IMG/VR virus record: IMGVR_UViG_3300049215_000821
Location: 1 to 38,773 of that record
Length of the DNA stretch: 38,773 nt
Source of the DNA: a virus
Reading direction: 5' to 3' (one strand)
Part shown: in pieces, positions 31,443 through 38,343 of the stretch
How positions within the stretch are numbered: position 1 is the first letter of the stretch
Layout of the letters: every line of letters starts with the position of its first letter
The notes under the pieces: model-generated
What the model was told of the DNA's origin: nothing
Database searches by the model: none
Seen by the model: the letters and a program-made list of their open reading frames with translations, nothing else
Program-made: the position numbers and the translations under genes

Positions 31443-32818
31443 GCGTCAACGGGCTTCCGGGCCTCGGCCATCTCGTCGAACGTGATGCCGTCGTCCTCGT
31501 GCACGGCCTTCTTGCCAGTGAAGTCTTGCCAGCGGCGCACGATCACGTCGACGAACTTGGGGTCCAGCTCCATGAGCCGCGCTCGTCGGCCGAGTTTGTG
31601 CGCTGCAATCAGCGTCGAACCCGAGCTGCCGAATAGGTCGAGCACCACGGCGCCCCGCTTTGTCGAGTTCTCCAGCATGCGCTCGATCAGCGCCACCGGC
31701 TTCATCGTCGGGTGCTCGCCATTGCGCGCGGGCTTTTCCTCGAAAAACACCGTGCCGCGCACAGGCTCGACAGTCAGGTTCTCGCCGCGCACGATCATCG
31801 TCGTCTCGCCGAGCGTGATCTGCCATTCGTTGTCGCCCACCTGCGTGAAAGGCGAGTCGTCCATCTCCAGGATCGTGGTCTTGTTGCGCTCACCGAACCA
31901 GATGTGCGCCGCGCCTTCCTTCCAGCCGTAGAGAATCGGCTCGTGCTGCCACTGGTAATCGGATCGGCCCAGCACCAGCGAGTTCTTGCGCCAGATCAAG
32001 CAGCTCGACAGCTTGAAGCCCGACGCCTGAAACGCGGCGCGGAAGTTCAAACCTTCGGTGTCAGCGTGCGCGATGTAGGCAGGCGCCCCGGCGCGCATCA
32101 CAGCGAACGCGGTGGTGAAAGCGTCGACCAGGAACTGGCGGAACTCGCCGTCCTCCATGTCGTCGTTCTGGATCTTGCCCGCCGCGCCCTCGTAGGCGAC
32201 GTTGTACGGCGGATCGGTCCACATGCAGTCGGCGGCCAGGCCATCCATCAGCCGCTCGGCGGCCTCAATGTTGGTGGAATCGCCGCACATGACGCGATGC
32301 TGCCCGAGAATCCAGACGTCGCCCGGCACCGAAGTGGGGAAGTACGGCGCCTCGGGCACGGCGTCCTCGTCCGTTTCACCACCAGCGTCGCCATCATCGC
32401 CTTCAGCGAGCAGCGCGTCGATCTCGTCATCGTTGAATCCGGTCAGCTCCAGGTCGAAACCATCCGCCTGCAGCGCGGCCAGCTCGCGCGCCAGCATCGC
32501 GTCGTCCCATCCGGCGTCCAGCGCGAGCCGGTTGTCGGCCAGGATGTACGCACGGCGCTGGGCGTCGGACATGTGCGTGAGCAGAATGATTGGCACGTCG
32601 GCCATCTTCAGCTTCATCGCGGCCATCAAGCGGCCATGCCCGGCGATGATCCCGTCGTTTTCGTCGACCAGGATCGGATTTGTAAAGCCAAACTCCAGAA
32701 TCGAAGCCGCGATCTTCTCGATCTGGGCCTCGGAGTGGGTGCGCGCGTTGTTCGCGTACGGTTTCAGCCGCTCGACCGGCCAGATTTCGATGGCGTTCGC
32801 CATCAACGGACTCGTCAT
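31439..32818 (-). CDS. ParB-like domain/DNA methyltransferase fusion
   Basis: This 459-residue fusion has an N-terminal ParB/sulfiredoxin-like domain (PVERLKPYANNARTHSEAQI, IIAGHGRLMAAMKL, ILADNRLAL). An acidic linker (about 138-156) and an amino-methyltransferase domain with catalytic TDPPYNVAYEG (201-211), EHPTMKPVALIERMLENS and SAM-binding VLDLFGSSGSTLIAAHKLGR follow. The motif order fits a beta-class N6-adenine or N4-cytosine enzyme. Such fusions are common in phages and may protect phage DNA from host restriction. No partner endonuclease is adjacent, so it looks like an orphan separate from the CCWGG cassette. Confidence 0.92.
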   Translation of the reverse strand: MTSPLMANAIEIWPVERLKPYANNARTHSEAQIEKIAASILEFGFTNPILVDENDGIIAGHGRLMAAMKLKMADVPIILLTHMSDAQRRAYILADNRLALDAGWDDAMLARELAALQADGFDLELTGFNDDEIDALLAEGDDGDAGGETDEDAVPEAPYFPTSVPGDVWILGQHRVMCGDSTNIEAAERLMDGLAADCMWTDPPYNVAYEGAAGKIQNDDMEDGEFRQFLVDAFTTAFAVMRAGAPAYIAHADTEGLNFRAAFQASGFKLSSCLIWRKNSLVLGRSDYQWQHEPILYGWKEGAAHIWFGERNKTTILEMDDSPFTQVGDNEWQITLGETTMIVRGENLTVEPVRGTVFFEEKPARNGEHPTMKPVALIERMLENSTKRGAVVLDLFGSSGSTLIAAHKLGRRARLMELDPKFVDVIVRRWQDFTGKKAVHEDDGITFDEMAEARKPVDA

Positions 32819-33336
32819 CCCTGTTCCCCCGTGTTGGTTACCACTTCCGCGCCGGGCGTTACCACGCGGCCCGGTAACTTGAAAAAGTTAGCGCCCGCTA
32901 ACTTTGCCTCGGGATCGCCGGTCCCCGCAGGTCCTGACTCGCCAAAGGACCCACCCGATCGGCGACGGCCCGCCAACCCCGTCATTTTAGCCGCCATGGC
33001 GCTTTTTTCGCTCGGCCCAGCCTGGGGTAGCCACGCAGCACGAGACGCGCTCAGAACGCGTCCTATCGCGTCGCTCGCCACAGCATCAGCACGCTCACGC
33101 TCGGGCACGACTTCGTAGAGCGACTCGCGGCCGTAGTCCCACGTGTGTCTCAAGCCGATGCGCCGGACCAGGCCAGCATCGAGCAGCTTGTGCAGCGCGA
33201 TCACGATGTACGCCTCGGTGGTTCCCAGGCGCAGGAACTCCCGCGCGACGAACGGACCGGACGCGGCATTCATGATGCGCTGCGTCAGTGGTTCCTTCCC
33301 CTTCCTCTTCTTCACTCCCGCCCCCTCGTTTTTCAC
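32815..33336 (-). CDS. phage protein with winged-helix-like N-terminus
   Basis: The 173-residue protein has a basic start (VKKRKGKEPLTQRIMNAA), then a winged-helix-like region (FVAREFLRLGTTEAYIVIAL, HKLLDAGLVRRIG). The later two-thirds is low in secondary structure, rich in Gly/Ala/Ser. It may regulate or bind DNA near packaging genes, but no family is recognised. It starts at GTG 33336 (GTGA overlap) and ends at ATGA with the methyltransferase fusion, so it is embedded in the operon. Confidence 0.7.
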   Translation of the reverse strand: MKNEGAGVKKRKGKEPLTQRIMNAASGPFVAREFLRLGTTEAYIVIALHKLLDAGLVRRIGLRHTWDYGRESLYEVVPERERADAVASDAIGRVLSASRAAWLPQAGPSEKSAMAAKMTGLAGRRRSGGSFGESGPAGTGDPEAKLAGANFFKLPGRVVTPGAEVVTNTGEQG

Positions 33337-34073
33337 TTTCGCTTTCTAGCCAGCTCCGCGATGACGGCTGTCTCCATGTTCTTCTTGAACAGACGCTGCC
33401 CTTCACCCTTTGCCAGCGACAGGAATCCCAGCCGGGGAATCAGCGTCTGCGTCGGCACGAACTTGTACAGGAGGGTCGTGTCGCGTTTGCCCTTGCCGGT
33501 GCGCTGGAACACGCCGACGCCAGGGATCATGTAGGTGTGCTCCTTGCCTTTCCACACCTGCCCCGCGCCTGCGGCGCGAGTGAAATCCGCACGCATCGAT
33601 TTCGTCTGTGCAGCAGTGCTGCCCTTGATGGTCTTGCGCTGCTTGATCTGCGCCGCCGAGAGCGCGGGCTGCAGGTTGAGAGCGGTCATCAGCAGATTGC
33701 CCGGCACCTGCGCGTCGAGCGTCGGGCGAGCTGGCGAACCCGGCACCGGCATTGCAACGCGCTTGCCGATGAACGGTGGGCGCTGCGCGCCCTTCTCGAA
33801 ATCCGACAGCAGCAGGCGCGGCTTCTGGCCCACGGAGATCTCCGCATACGGCCGCGACTGGCCGATGCTGGCGAACGGCTTGATGATCGCGGCCTGGCGG
33901 ATGACGAAATCTTTGCGCACGTGGAACTTCGAGCGCACATTGTCCTGCGCGAGCTTCTGCACCTGCTTGGCCGTCTCGTTCACCGCGTTGACTGTCGCGT
34001 ACGCGATGTTCTTCTCGGTCAGCTTGAAGCGCTCCTGCAGCTCAGACGTGTCGATGTCGACGTCGATTTTCAT
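33333..34073 (-). CDS. minor tail protein Z-like protein
   Basis: The 246-residue basic protein opens MKIDVDIDTSELQERFKLTE and has VNAVNETAKQVQKLAQDNVR then FHVRKDFVIRQAAIIKP, resembling the Minor_tail_Z pattern (AINRVAxxAxxxAxxxVxxxTKVRRKxVxxR). The C-terminal part has TYMIPGVGVFQRTGKG and an LYKFVPTQTLIPRLGF strand pair, as in tail completion proteins. Its place between the helicase loader and packaging genes, far from the tail module, is unusual. It overlaps the DnaC-like gene by ATGA. The call is tentative. Confidence 0.6.
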   Translation of the reverse strand: MKIDVDIDTSELQERFKLTEKNIAYATVNAVNETAKQVQKLAQDNVRSKFHVRKDFVIRQAAIIKPFASIGQSRPYAEISVGQKPRLLLSDFEKGAQRPPFIGKRVAMPVPGSPARPTLDAQVPGNLLMTALNLQPALSAAQIKQRKTIKGSTAAQTKSMRADFTRAAGAGQVWKGKEHTYMIPGVGVFQRTGKGKRDTTLLYKFVPTQTLIPRLGFLSLAKGEGQRLFKKNMETAVIAELARKRK

Positions 34074-34846
34074 GCCTTGCCCCGGTGAGATTCCCAATCG
34101 AACACGACGAACTCGCCGCCGTCTTCCCGCAGTCTGTCGTAAATGCGCTCGCCGAGAAAGGCACGAACGCCGTCGGTCGAAAGATTCGAGAGCAGCAACG
34201 TCGGCTTGCGCTTCTCGTATCGCTCGTTCAGCACGTCGAACATGATGAGCTTCTCGGTGTCGCTGCCGAACTGCACACCGACCTCGTCCAGGATCAACAG
34301 ATCAGGGAAAACCAGAGCCGCTATAGCCTGGCTTTCGGTTTCCTCGCTGTCGCGGCCCCACGTGTCCTTCACGCGGCGCACCGCTCGCATCACGGTCGAG
34401 AACAGGACGCTGCGCCGATCGCGGTGCATGATTCGCAGGCCGATGCCGACCGCCAGGTGCGTCTTGCCTGTGCCCGGCTTGCCAACGAACACTGCCGAGC
34501 GTCCGGTCTTGAGCACTTCGTCGAACTCGTCGGCATAGCGGTTGGCGAAGTCGAGCGCGGCGCGCTGGGCATCGGTGGCGGCAACGAAACTCTGCAGGCT
34601 GCGGTCCTGAAACCGCTGCGGAATCCCGGATGCGCCGAGCTTGCGCTGCCAGGCGGCGATCTTTTCCTCGCGCGCCTTCCGATCGGCGTCGGCTCGTTCC
34701 TTCGCCTCGCGTTCCTCGACGCATCGCGGGCACTTCGACCAGATATTGCCGAAGTAGCAGACGCTTTCGTACGCGCCGTGTGTCTCGCACGTCGCATTAG
34801 CCGTCTTCGGCACCACATTGAAACCGATCTCTGCCAGCTTTTTCAC
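34070..34846 (-). CDS. DnaC-like replicative helicase loader (AAA+)
   Basis: The 258-residue ATPase has an N-terminal cysteine cluster (Cys20, 30, 39, 42; WSKCPRC) and a charged helix. The AAA+ domain carries Walker A GKPGTGKTH (122-130), Walker B LLILDEVGVQF (183-193), a sensor-like PTLLLSNLS and Arg-rich GERIYDRLREDG. This is the DnaC/IstB-type layout of phage helicase loaders, which recruit host DnaB to the phage origin with the upstream O-like protein. It starts at GTG 34846 in a GTGA overlap. Confidence 0.93.
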   Translation of the reverse strand: MKKLAEIGFNVVPKTANATCETHGAYESVCYFGNIWSKCPRCVEEREAKERADADRKAREEKIAAWQRKLGASGIPQRFQDRSLQSFVAATDAQRAALDFANRYADEFDEVLKTGRSAVFVGKPGTGKTHLAVGIGLRIMHRDRRSVLFSTVMRAVRRVKDTWGRDSEETESQAIAALVFPDLLILDEVGVQFGSDTEKLIMFDVLNERYEKRKPTLLLSNLSTDGVRAFLGERIYDRLREDGGEFVVFDWESHRGKA

Positions 34847-35604
34847 AGTCGCCCTCCCTGGCCGTAATTCATGCTGCCGAAGTCATCGCTTCGCGGTGCG
34901 GGTCGCGCGTGTGTCGGTGGCTTGGCGTATTCGGCGGCTTTGCGAATCCAGTTGCGCCAGGCTCCCGCCCAATCCGTGATCGCGGTTTTGAAGGTGTGGT
35001 CGCGCAGCTTTGCCGTCTCGATCTCGATATTCACGGCTGGATGGTTCTGCTTTGCCCATTCGCGCATTTCGTCCGTCAACGAGAACGACTCCGGGCATTT
35101 TCGAGAGGCGCGCTTGCGCGCACTTTCCGCAGCGGCACTCTCTGAAGAGTCTGATATACCGTTGTCTTTCTTCTCTTCTCTTCTCTTCTCTTCTCTAGGT
35201 CCGCAAAACGGCGCATTTCGTCCGCCATCGTTCCGCGTTCCGTCCGCATCGGATGCGGACAAGGATCGGGAATTGGCCTTGCGCTGGGCTTCCATGCATC
35301 GACGCTTGGCAGAGGCGCCGTTGTGCTCATCGAAACGAACAAGCCGTATTCCGCCCTCGGCTTCCTCGATCCACCGCACTTCCTGCAGGGCAGCGCCCAG
35401 GCCGCGCACGCCAGTCTTACGGTCAATACCTGACGCGCTCAGGCCCGGCATAAAACCATCGGCCGTGTGCTCGTCGGCAGTCGCCCACAGCCAGTACAAG
35501 CCGCCGATGATCGGTGCTTCGCCCGATCCAGTGATGTCGCAAAGGCGAGATACCCGTGGGTCGTCCCACAGGTTGTTCCGCATCTTGATCCAGTCTCCGG
35601 CCAT
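34843..35604 (-). CDS. phage replication initiator, O/DnaT-like
   Basis: The 253-residue protein begins MAGDWIKMRNNLWDDPRVSR and has GGLYWLWATADEHTADGFMP, an N-terminal winged-helix region common in phage replication proteins. A low-complexity charged linker (REEKRREEKKD, about 136-146) and a C-terminal helical part (SLTDEMREWAKQNHPAVNIE, FKTAITDWAGAWRNWIRKA) resembling DnaT/O C-termini follow. It would bind the origin and load the DnaC-like protein. The linker is encoded by a pentamer repeat tract and a 19-bp near-palindrome lies just upstream in the gene, which may be the origin itself. Confidence 0.85.
   Translation of the reverse strand: MAGDWIKMRNNLWDDPRVSRLCDITGSGEAPIIGGLYWLWATADEHTADGFMPGLSASGIDRKTGVRGLGAALQEVRWIEEAEGGIRLVRFDEHNGASAKRRCMEAQRKANSRSLSASDADGTRNDGGRNAPFCGPREEKRREEKKDNGISDSSESAAAESARKRASRKCPESFSLTDEMREWAKQNHPAVNIEIETAKLRDHTFKTAITDWAGAWRNWIRKAAEYAKPPTHARPAPRSDDFGSMNYGQGGRL
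35171..35260. repeat. TTCTC pentamer tract and 9-1-9 inverted repeat within the replication gene
   Basis: Plus strand 35171-35195 is five perfect tandem copies of TTCTC. At 35242-35260 GTCCGCATC and GATGCGGAC form an inverted repeat with one base between. CGTCCGCCATCG (35219-35230) is nearly repeated at 35241-35252. In lambda-type phages such iteron-plus-inverted-repeat clusters within the O gene are replication origins. The repeats are seen; origin function is inferred. Confidence 0.5.
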
Positions 35605-35607
35605 GGT

Positions 35608-36072
35608 CTATGCCTGCCTCGTGCCGTATTGGGCAATGAGCAGCGCCTCAGCGCGGCCGTGGTCTTTCTTGCGCCCGAGCGGCGCGTCAGGGAACAGGCG
35701 CTGCGCTAGGGCGCGCGACGCCTCTTTGTCGTTCGCCAGGCCCATCGCCTTTTTCCATTTGCCCGGCGTCACCAGCACGAGCGAAATCCCGAGCGCTGCA
35801 AGCACGCCCTCGACCACGCCCGCGCTGTGCATGAGCGAACCCTGCGACGCAACGCCCTGGCCCGGCATAGTTGAGACGCGCTCGACGTATGCGACGCGGA
35901 TGCGGTCCGCATGCGGGCGCAGTACTCGCGCAAGTTCGGCCGCATTCACGACGTTGCGCACTTTCGCGCTGGTGCCGTTCGCCATCACCGGCATGTCTTC
36001 CACGATGAAACCGTCCGCGTTGACGATGGCGATCGCGCCGGTGAGACCGGGGTCAATTCCCAGGATGCTCAT
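35608..36072 (-). CDS. RuvC-like Holliday junction resolvase
   Basis: The 154-residue RNase-H-fold protein has GIDPGLTGAIA with catalytic Asp7, RVAYVERVSTMPG with Glu64, KWKKAMGL and the C-terminal KKDHGRAEALLIAQYG with Asp137 and Glu142. This is the layout of compact phage RuvC-type resolvases that resolve branched DNA before packaging. It sits upstream of the replication initiator gene with a 3-bp gap and overlaps the upstream small gene by ATGA. Confidence 0.9.
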   Translation of the reverse strand: MSILGIDPGLTGAIAIVNADGFIVEDMPVMANGTSAKVRNVVNAAELARVLRPHADRIRVAYVERVSTMPGQGVASQGSLMHSAGVVEGVLAALGISLVLVTPGKWKKAMGLANDKEASRALAQRLFPDAPLGRKKDHGRAEALLIAQYGTRQA

Positions 36073-36356
36073 GCTGCACCCCCGGTCTTGGGCAGCGCGG
36101 TGTAGAGTGGTTCTTGCGTCCAGCCACGGCTTATTTCGCCATCGTCAAGTTCGCGCTCGGAAACTTCCGTGTGGGCACCCTGACGATGCAACCAATCCAC
36201 GGGCCGCGCATCAGCCTGCGCGCGAGCAATACCTTCCAGAGCAAGCATGGCTTCGTACAGCAGCAGAGACGCGGTGTTTTCGCGGCCGTTTGGCCCAAGC
36301 CATTCCTTGATGCGCTTCGCAACATCTGCAGGCGATTCATTTTTAGCGGTGCTCAC
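36069..36356 (-). CDS. small early phage protein
   Basis: The 95-residue protein starts (M)STAKNESPADVAKRIKEWLG and has a helical middle (LLLYEAMLALEGIARAQADA). It ends with the short pattern GWTQEPLYTALPKTGGAA, where a W.xEPLYTxLP-like tail recurs in many small phage proteins. It begins at GTG 36356 with GGGGG upstream. It overlaps the resolvase gene by ATGA. No function known. Confidence 0.7.
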   Translation of the reverse strand: MSTAKNESPADVAKRIKEWLGPNGRENTASLLLYEAMLALEGIARAQADARPVDWLHRQGAHTEVSERELDDGEISRGWTQEPLYTALPKTGGAA

Positions 36357-36359
36357 TTT

Positions 36360-36599
36360 TCAGTCCCCCTTGATTCGCCGCGCCCACGCCTTCACACGGT
36401 CGTGGCCGCCAGCGGCGTCGTCCTTGAAACCCTCGTCGAGCGCCGCACGGTATTCCGGTGTCATCCGGCCCGCGCGCTGCGACAAGAAAAACTCCATGCC
36501 CTGTGCCAGCGCACGCGCGCGGCACTCCTGGCAATCCTTGCGAAACAACCCGGTGCGCGGGTTCACCTGCGCAACGGCACAGCAATCGCACTGCGTCAT
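36360..36599 (-). CDS. small Cys-rich, possibly zinc-binding phage protein
   Basis: The 79-residue protein begins MTQCDCCAVAQVNPRTGLF and has a second Cys pair in RKDCQECRARALAQG. The four or five cysteines form a zinc-ribbon-like arrangement in the N-terminal third. The rest is a basic helical region (MTPEYRAALDEGFKDDAAGG). The start at 36599 is fixed by an ATGA overlap with the upstream gene; the longer in-frame version reads arginine-rich shadow. It may bind nucleic acid or a partner protein. Function unknown. Confidence 0.7.
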   Translation of the reverse strand: MTQCDCCAVAQVNPRTGLFRKDCQECRARALAQGMEFFLSQRAGRMTPEYRAALDEGFKDDAAGGHDRVKAWARRIKGD

Positions 36600-37087
36600 G
36601 CGGCGCGCACCACCTTCACGCCAGGCCCGGCGTTCCCGGCCAGCGCCTGGCTGCATCGATTGGTCACGATCTGGCGCGCTCGGTCGAACTCTCCCAGGCT
36701 GCAGAATCGGAGCTGGATGTCGTGCAGGAACAGACCCTCCACGAGCGCATCAACCTCCGGCGCCCGCAACGTCCACGAGCCGGTCGCGCTGCAGCGATCG
36801 CGCACGGATGACAGTGCATCCTGCGCACGCTGGAACCAGCGTTTGCTGTCCTCGTCGGCGAGGATGCCCAGCAGAGAAAGCGCCTCGGCCATGTTCATGG
36901 CGTCTGCCAGGTCCGCCCAATTGCGCGGGCACTCGATGCCCTTGCGAAAATCGCCGAGCGCCCGATGAAGCGCGGCTTTCAGCTTCTCGACGTCGTCTGC
37001 GGGTAGCTTCCGCGCTGACTCGATCGCCACCTCGATCGGGTTCGTCCAGACCGGGCGCGGCTTGCGATTTGAGCGTTTGCGGCTCAT
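36596..37087 (-). CDS. phage protein of unknown function
   Basis: The 163-residue helical protein starts MSRKRSNRKPRPVWTNPIEV and contains ESARKLPADDVEKLKAALHR, NWADLADAMNMAEALSLLGI and DRCSATGSWTLRAPEVDALV. The ending includes QLRFCSLGEFDRARQIVTNR. I recognise this combination from hypothetical proteins in the early regions of Burkholderiales phages, where it lies near replication genes. There is no membrane segment and no catalytic motif. ATGA overlaps connect it on both sides, so it is one of a chain of coupled early genes. Confidence 0.75.
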   Translation of the reverse strand: MSRKRSNRKPRPVWTNPIEVAIESARKLPADDVEKLKAALHRALGDFRKGIECPRNWADLADAMNMAEALSLLGILADEDSKRWFQRAQDALSSVRDRCSATGSWTLRAPEVDALVEGLFLHDIQLRFCSLGEFDRARQIVTNRCSQALAGNAGPGVKVVRAA

Positions 37088-37413
37088 GGGTTCACCCTGA
37101 TCGTCACGTGCGCAGGCCCGAATGTCACCGAATTACGCTTCGGCAGTCCGGCGCGAATCAGCGTCTCGTCGAAGCCAGGATCGGGCCGCAGCGGACGAAG
37201 AATGTCATCGCCAAACGCTCGAACAGTCGTGGTGCTCCCATCAGGGAAAAGATGCTTGATCAACGGGCCTTCATACGTCCAGCATGGCCTGCCGTTTTTG
37301 GAATGCCGCGTCAGCCCGACGACTTTAATCACTTTGCCGAGATGCTGTTCTTCTTCGGGGACACCCGCGCCGCACACCACGGCCATGTCTCCGGGTTTGC
37401 AGCGCAGCGTCAT
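37084..37413 (-). CDS. small beta-rich phage protein
   Basis: The 109-residue protein begins MTLRCKPGDMAVVCGAGVPE and reads GKVIKVVGLTRHSKNGRPCW then TYEGPL, with FGDDILRPLRPDPG near the middle. The layout (R.GDMA..., GKVV+VV, W.YEGP, DxxLRPLR) recurs in small phage proteins of unknown role and suggests an SH3-like or KOW-like barrel. The ATG at 37413 overlaps the upstream gene's stop by ATGA; the longer reading upstream is shadow. Confidence 0.78.
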   Translation of the reverse strand: MTLRCKPGDMAVVCGAGVPEEEQHLGKVIKVVGLTRHSKNGRPCWTYEGPLIKHLFPDGSTTTVRAFGDDILRPLRPDPGFDETLIRAGLPKRNSVTFGPAHVTIRVNP

Positions 37414-37703
37414 GGCCGGGCCTCTTGCAGTTGAACGTTGGCACGCGCGGCGCGCATGACCTCGATGTGGTCGTGGATGTCCTGCAAGGTGATCCGACCG
37501 CCCGCGATCTTCACGTACCCGCGCATCTTCGTCGGGCGCGGCTCCGTCTCGGCGCGCAGGTGCTGGTAGATGGCCACGTAGGTGAGCGCGTAGTCCTGGC
37601 CGAGCTTGCGCATTTCCTCGGCGAGCTTCGAGACGCCGAACTCCTTCACCCACGCCGCGAACTTCGTCTCTGTGACGGCCGCTTCCTGCAGACTCTCTTT
37701 CAT
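37410..37703 (-). CDS. Cro-like helix-turn-helix protein
   Basis: The 97-residue protein contains FAAWVKEFGVSKLAEEMRKL, LTYVAIYQHLRAETEPRPTK and VKIAGGRITLQDIHDHIE. The last block, a PRPxKxRxxVxxxxGRITLxDIxxH-type ending, is typical of small HTH regulators of phages. It is the second gene of the promoter D operon and a candidate ligand of the shared 18-bp palindromes, but that pairing is only inferred. GGGGG precedes the ATG at 37703. Confidence 0.72.
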   Translation of the reverse strand: MKESLQEAAVTETKFAAWVKEFGVSKLAEEMRKLGQDYALTYVAIYQHLRAETEPRPTKMRGYVKIAGGRITLQDIHDHIEVMRAARANVQLQEARP

Positions 37704-37936
37704 GAAACCCCCTTGTTGTTGAGCTGGCGCGTAAGCCAGGCATTGAAAAAGCGCCGCACGCAATACGAGCGAGCGACGCTGATAAACGTGAACCACACGG
37801 TGATGGCGAGATTGGTGGACAGCGGCACGTGCACGCCGTAGAGAGGAAAGATCACGAGCTGCGACAGCAGCGCGACCCCGAACCCGATGAGTGTGCTGGC
37901 GCACGACTCGATGAGACTGCCAACGCGGCTCTGCAT
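37700..37936 (-). CDS. small two-helix membrane protein, DUF7220-like
   Basis: The 78-residue protein begins MQSRVGSLIESCASTLIGFG and contains QLVIFPLYGVHVPLSTNLAI then WFTFISVARSYCVRRFFN, a pattern common to DUF7220-type phage proteins. Two membrane segments are evident. ATG 37936 has GGGGGT 9 nt upstream; TTG 37945 is possible but too close to that site. It is the first gene of the promoter D operon. Function unknown. Confidence 0.82.
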   Translation of the reverse strand: MQSRVGSLIESCASTLIGFGVALLSQLVIFPLYGVHVPLSTNLAITVWFTFISVARSYCVRRFFNAWLTRQLNNKGVS

Positions 37937-38007
37937 TGCGGACAAACCCCCGGTATAGCGCTCACGCGGAGCGTGGCGCGGTTTTTGATTGGTCGCGGTG
38001 TGGCTGA

Positions 38008-38063
38008 ACTGTAGGGCTTTGCGGGGAAAGAGTTAAGGCAGGCTTTTAGAGCAAAGGCTATAA
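38008..38063 (-). promoter_or_regulatory. promoter D with upstream 18-bp palindrome
   Basis: In leftward reading: TTATAG-CCTTTG-CTCTAA (38046-38063), 9 bp, -35-like TTAACT (38031-38036), 17 bp, -10-like TACAGT (38008-38013) within CTACAGTTCAG. It heads the early operon of regulators and replication genes. The left palindrome arm has one change from the consensus. Confidence 0.72.
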
Positions 38064-38103
38064 GTGCGCACTCACATTCGCCCCGGCCAAGTAACAGTCA
38101 GGT

Positions 38104-38123
38104 AACAAAACGACCGTTTTGTT
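38104..38123. repeat. 20-bp perfect palindrome in the right intergenic region
   Basis: AACAAAACG and CGTTTTGTT form a perfect 9-2-9 inverted repeat, preceded by two GTAACA copies 11 bp apart. It lies between promoter D and the attachment-like core. It may be an operator, an integrase arm-type site or, as RNA, part of a weak terminator; the central loop is too small for a simple hairpin. The rest of 38064-38323 shows no complete gene. Confidence 0.5.
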
Positions 38124-38151
38124 TGGGGATTTTTGGAGGGGCAGTGCTGGA

Positions 38152-38343
38152 TCACTCCAATGAAACCAGCGGGTTGCGACCATGCGCGGAAGTTTCGATT
38201 CCTACCGCGCTCACCATCTTCTTTATATTCAACATCTCCACGTTGCCAACCAGCAGTTTGGGCACATCTGGGCACAACTGAGCGGCCACCTGGCGCAGCG
38301 GAGCGCGCAGCGCCTCCGTCTGCATGTGGTCGTACACCTTCAT
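38152..38343 (-). pseudogene. possible C-terminal remnant of a tyrosine integrase
   Basis: The minus-strand frame reads MKVYDHMQTEALRAPLRQVA and then AQLCPDVPKLLVGN before running through the tRNA-like core as MVSAVGIETS to TGA. The first block resembles the end of tyrosine recombinases, where a conserved Tyr is followed by a helix, and the gene direction toward a tRNA-like site is typical of int-attP. Nothing upstream in any minus frame continues it past about 38440, so the catalytic domain is missing. The identification is weak and relies on context. Confidence 0.33.
38194..38216 (+). other. attP-like core matching a tRNA 3' end
   Basis: The plus strand reads TTCGATTCCTACCGC and then GCTCACCA. 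This is a T-loop, T-stem 3' strand, acceptor strand (CGCGCTC), discriminator A and CCA of a tRNA. Upstream bases do not complete the T stem and no 5' acceptor strand lies within 80 bp, so it is not an intact tRNA gene. Such 3'-end copies are the usual cores of temperate-phage attachment sites. Confidence 0.6.

Noticed and set aside
35171-35195. A CRISPR-like or transposon-related repeat
   Set aside because: The units are 5 bp with no spacers; it is a coding microsatellite within the replication gene.
34871-36310. A 479-codon plus-strand frame
   Set aside because: It is opposite the replication initiator and RuvC-like genes, low in plausible motifs and rich in Ser/Arg/Ala; a shadow.
38120-38216. 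A complete tRNA gene
   Set aside because: Only the T-loop to CCA part matches. The T stem is incomplete and no acceptor 5' strand, D arm or anticodon arm lies upstream.
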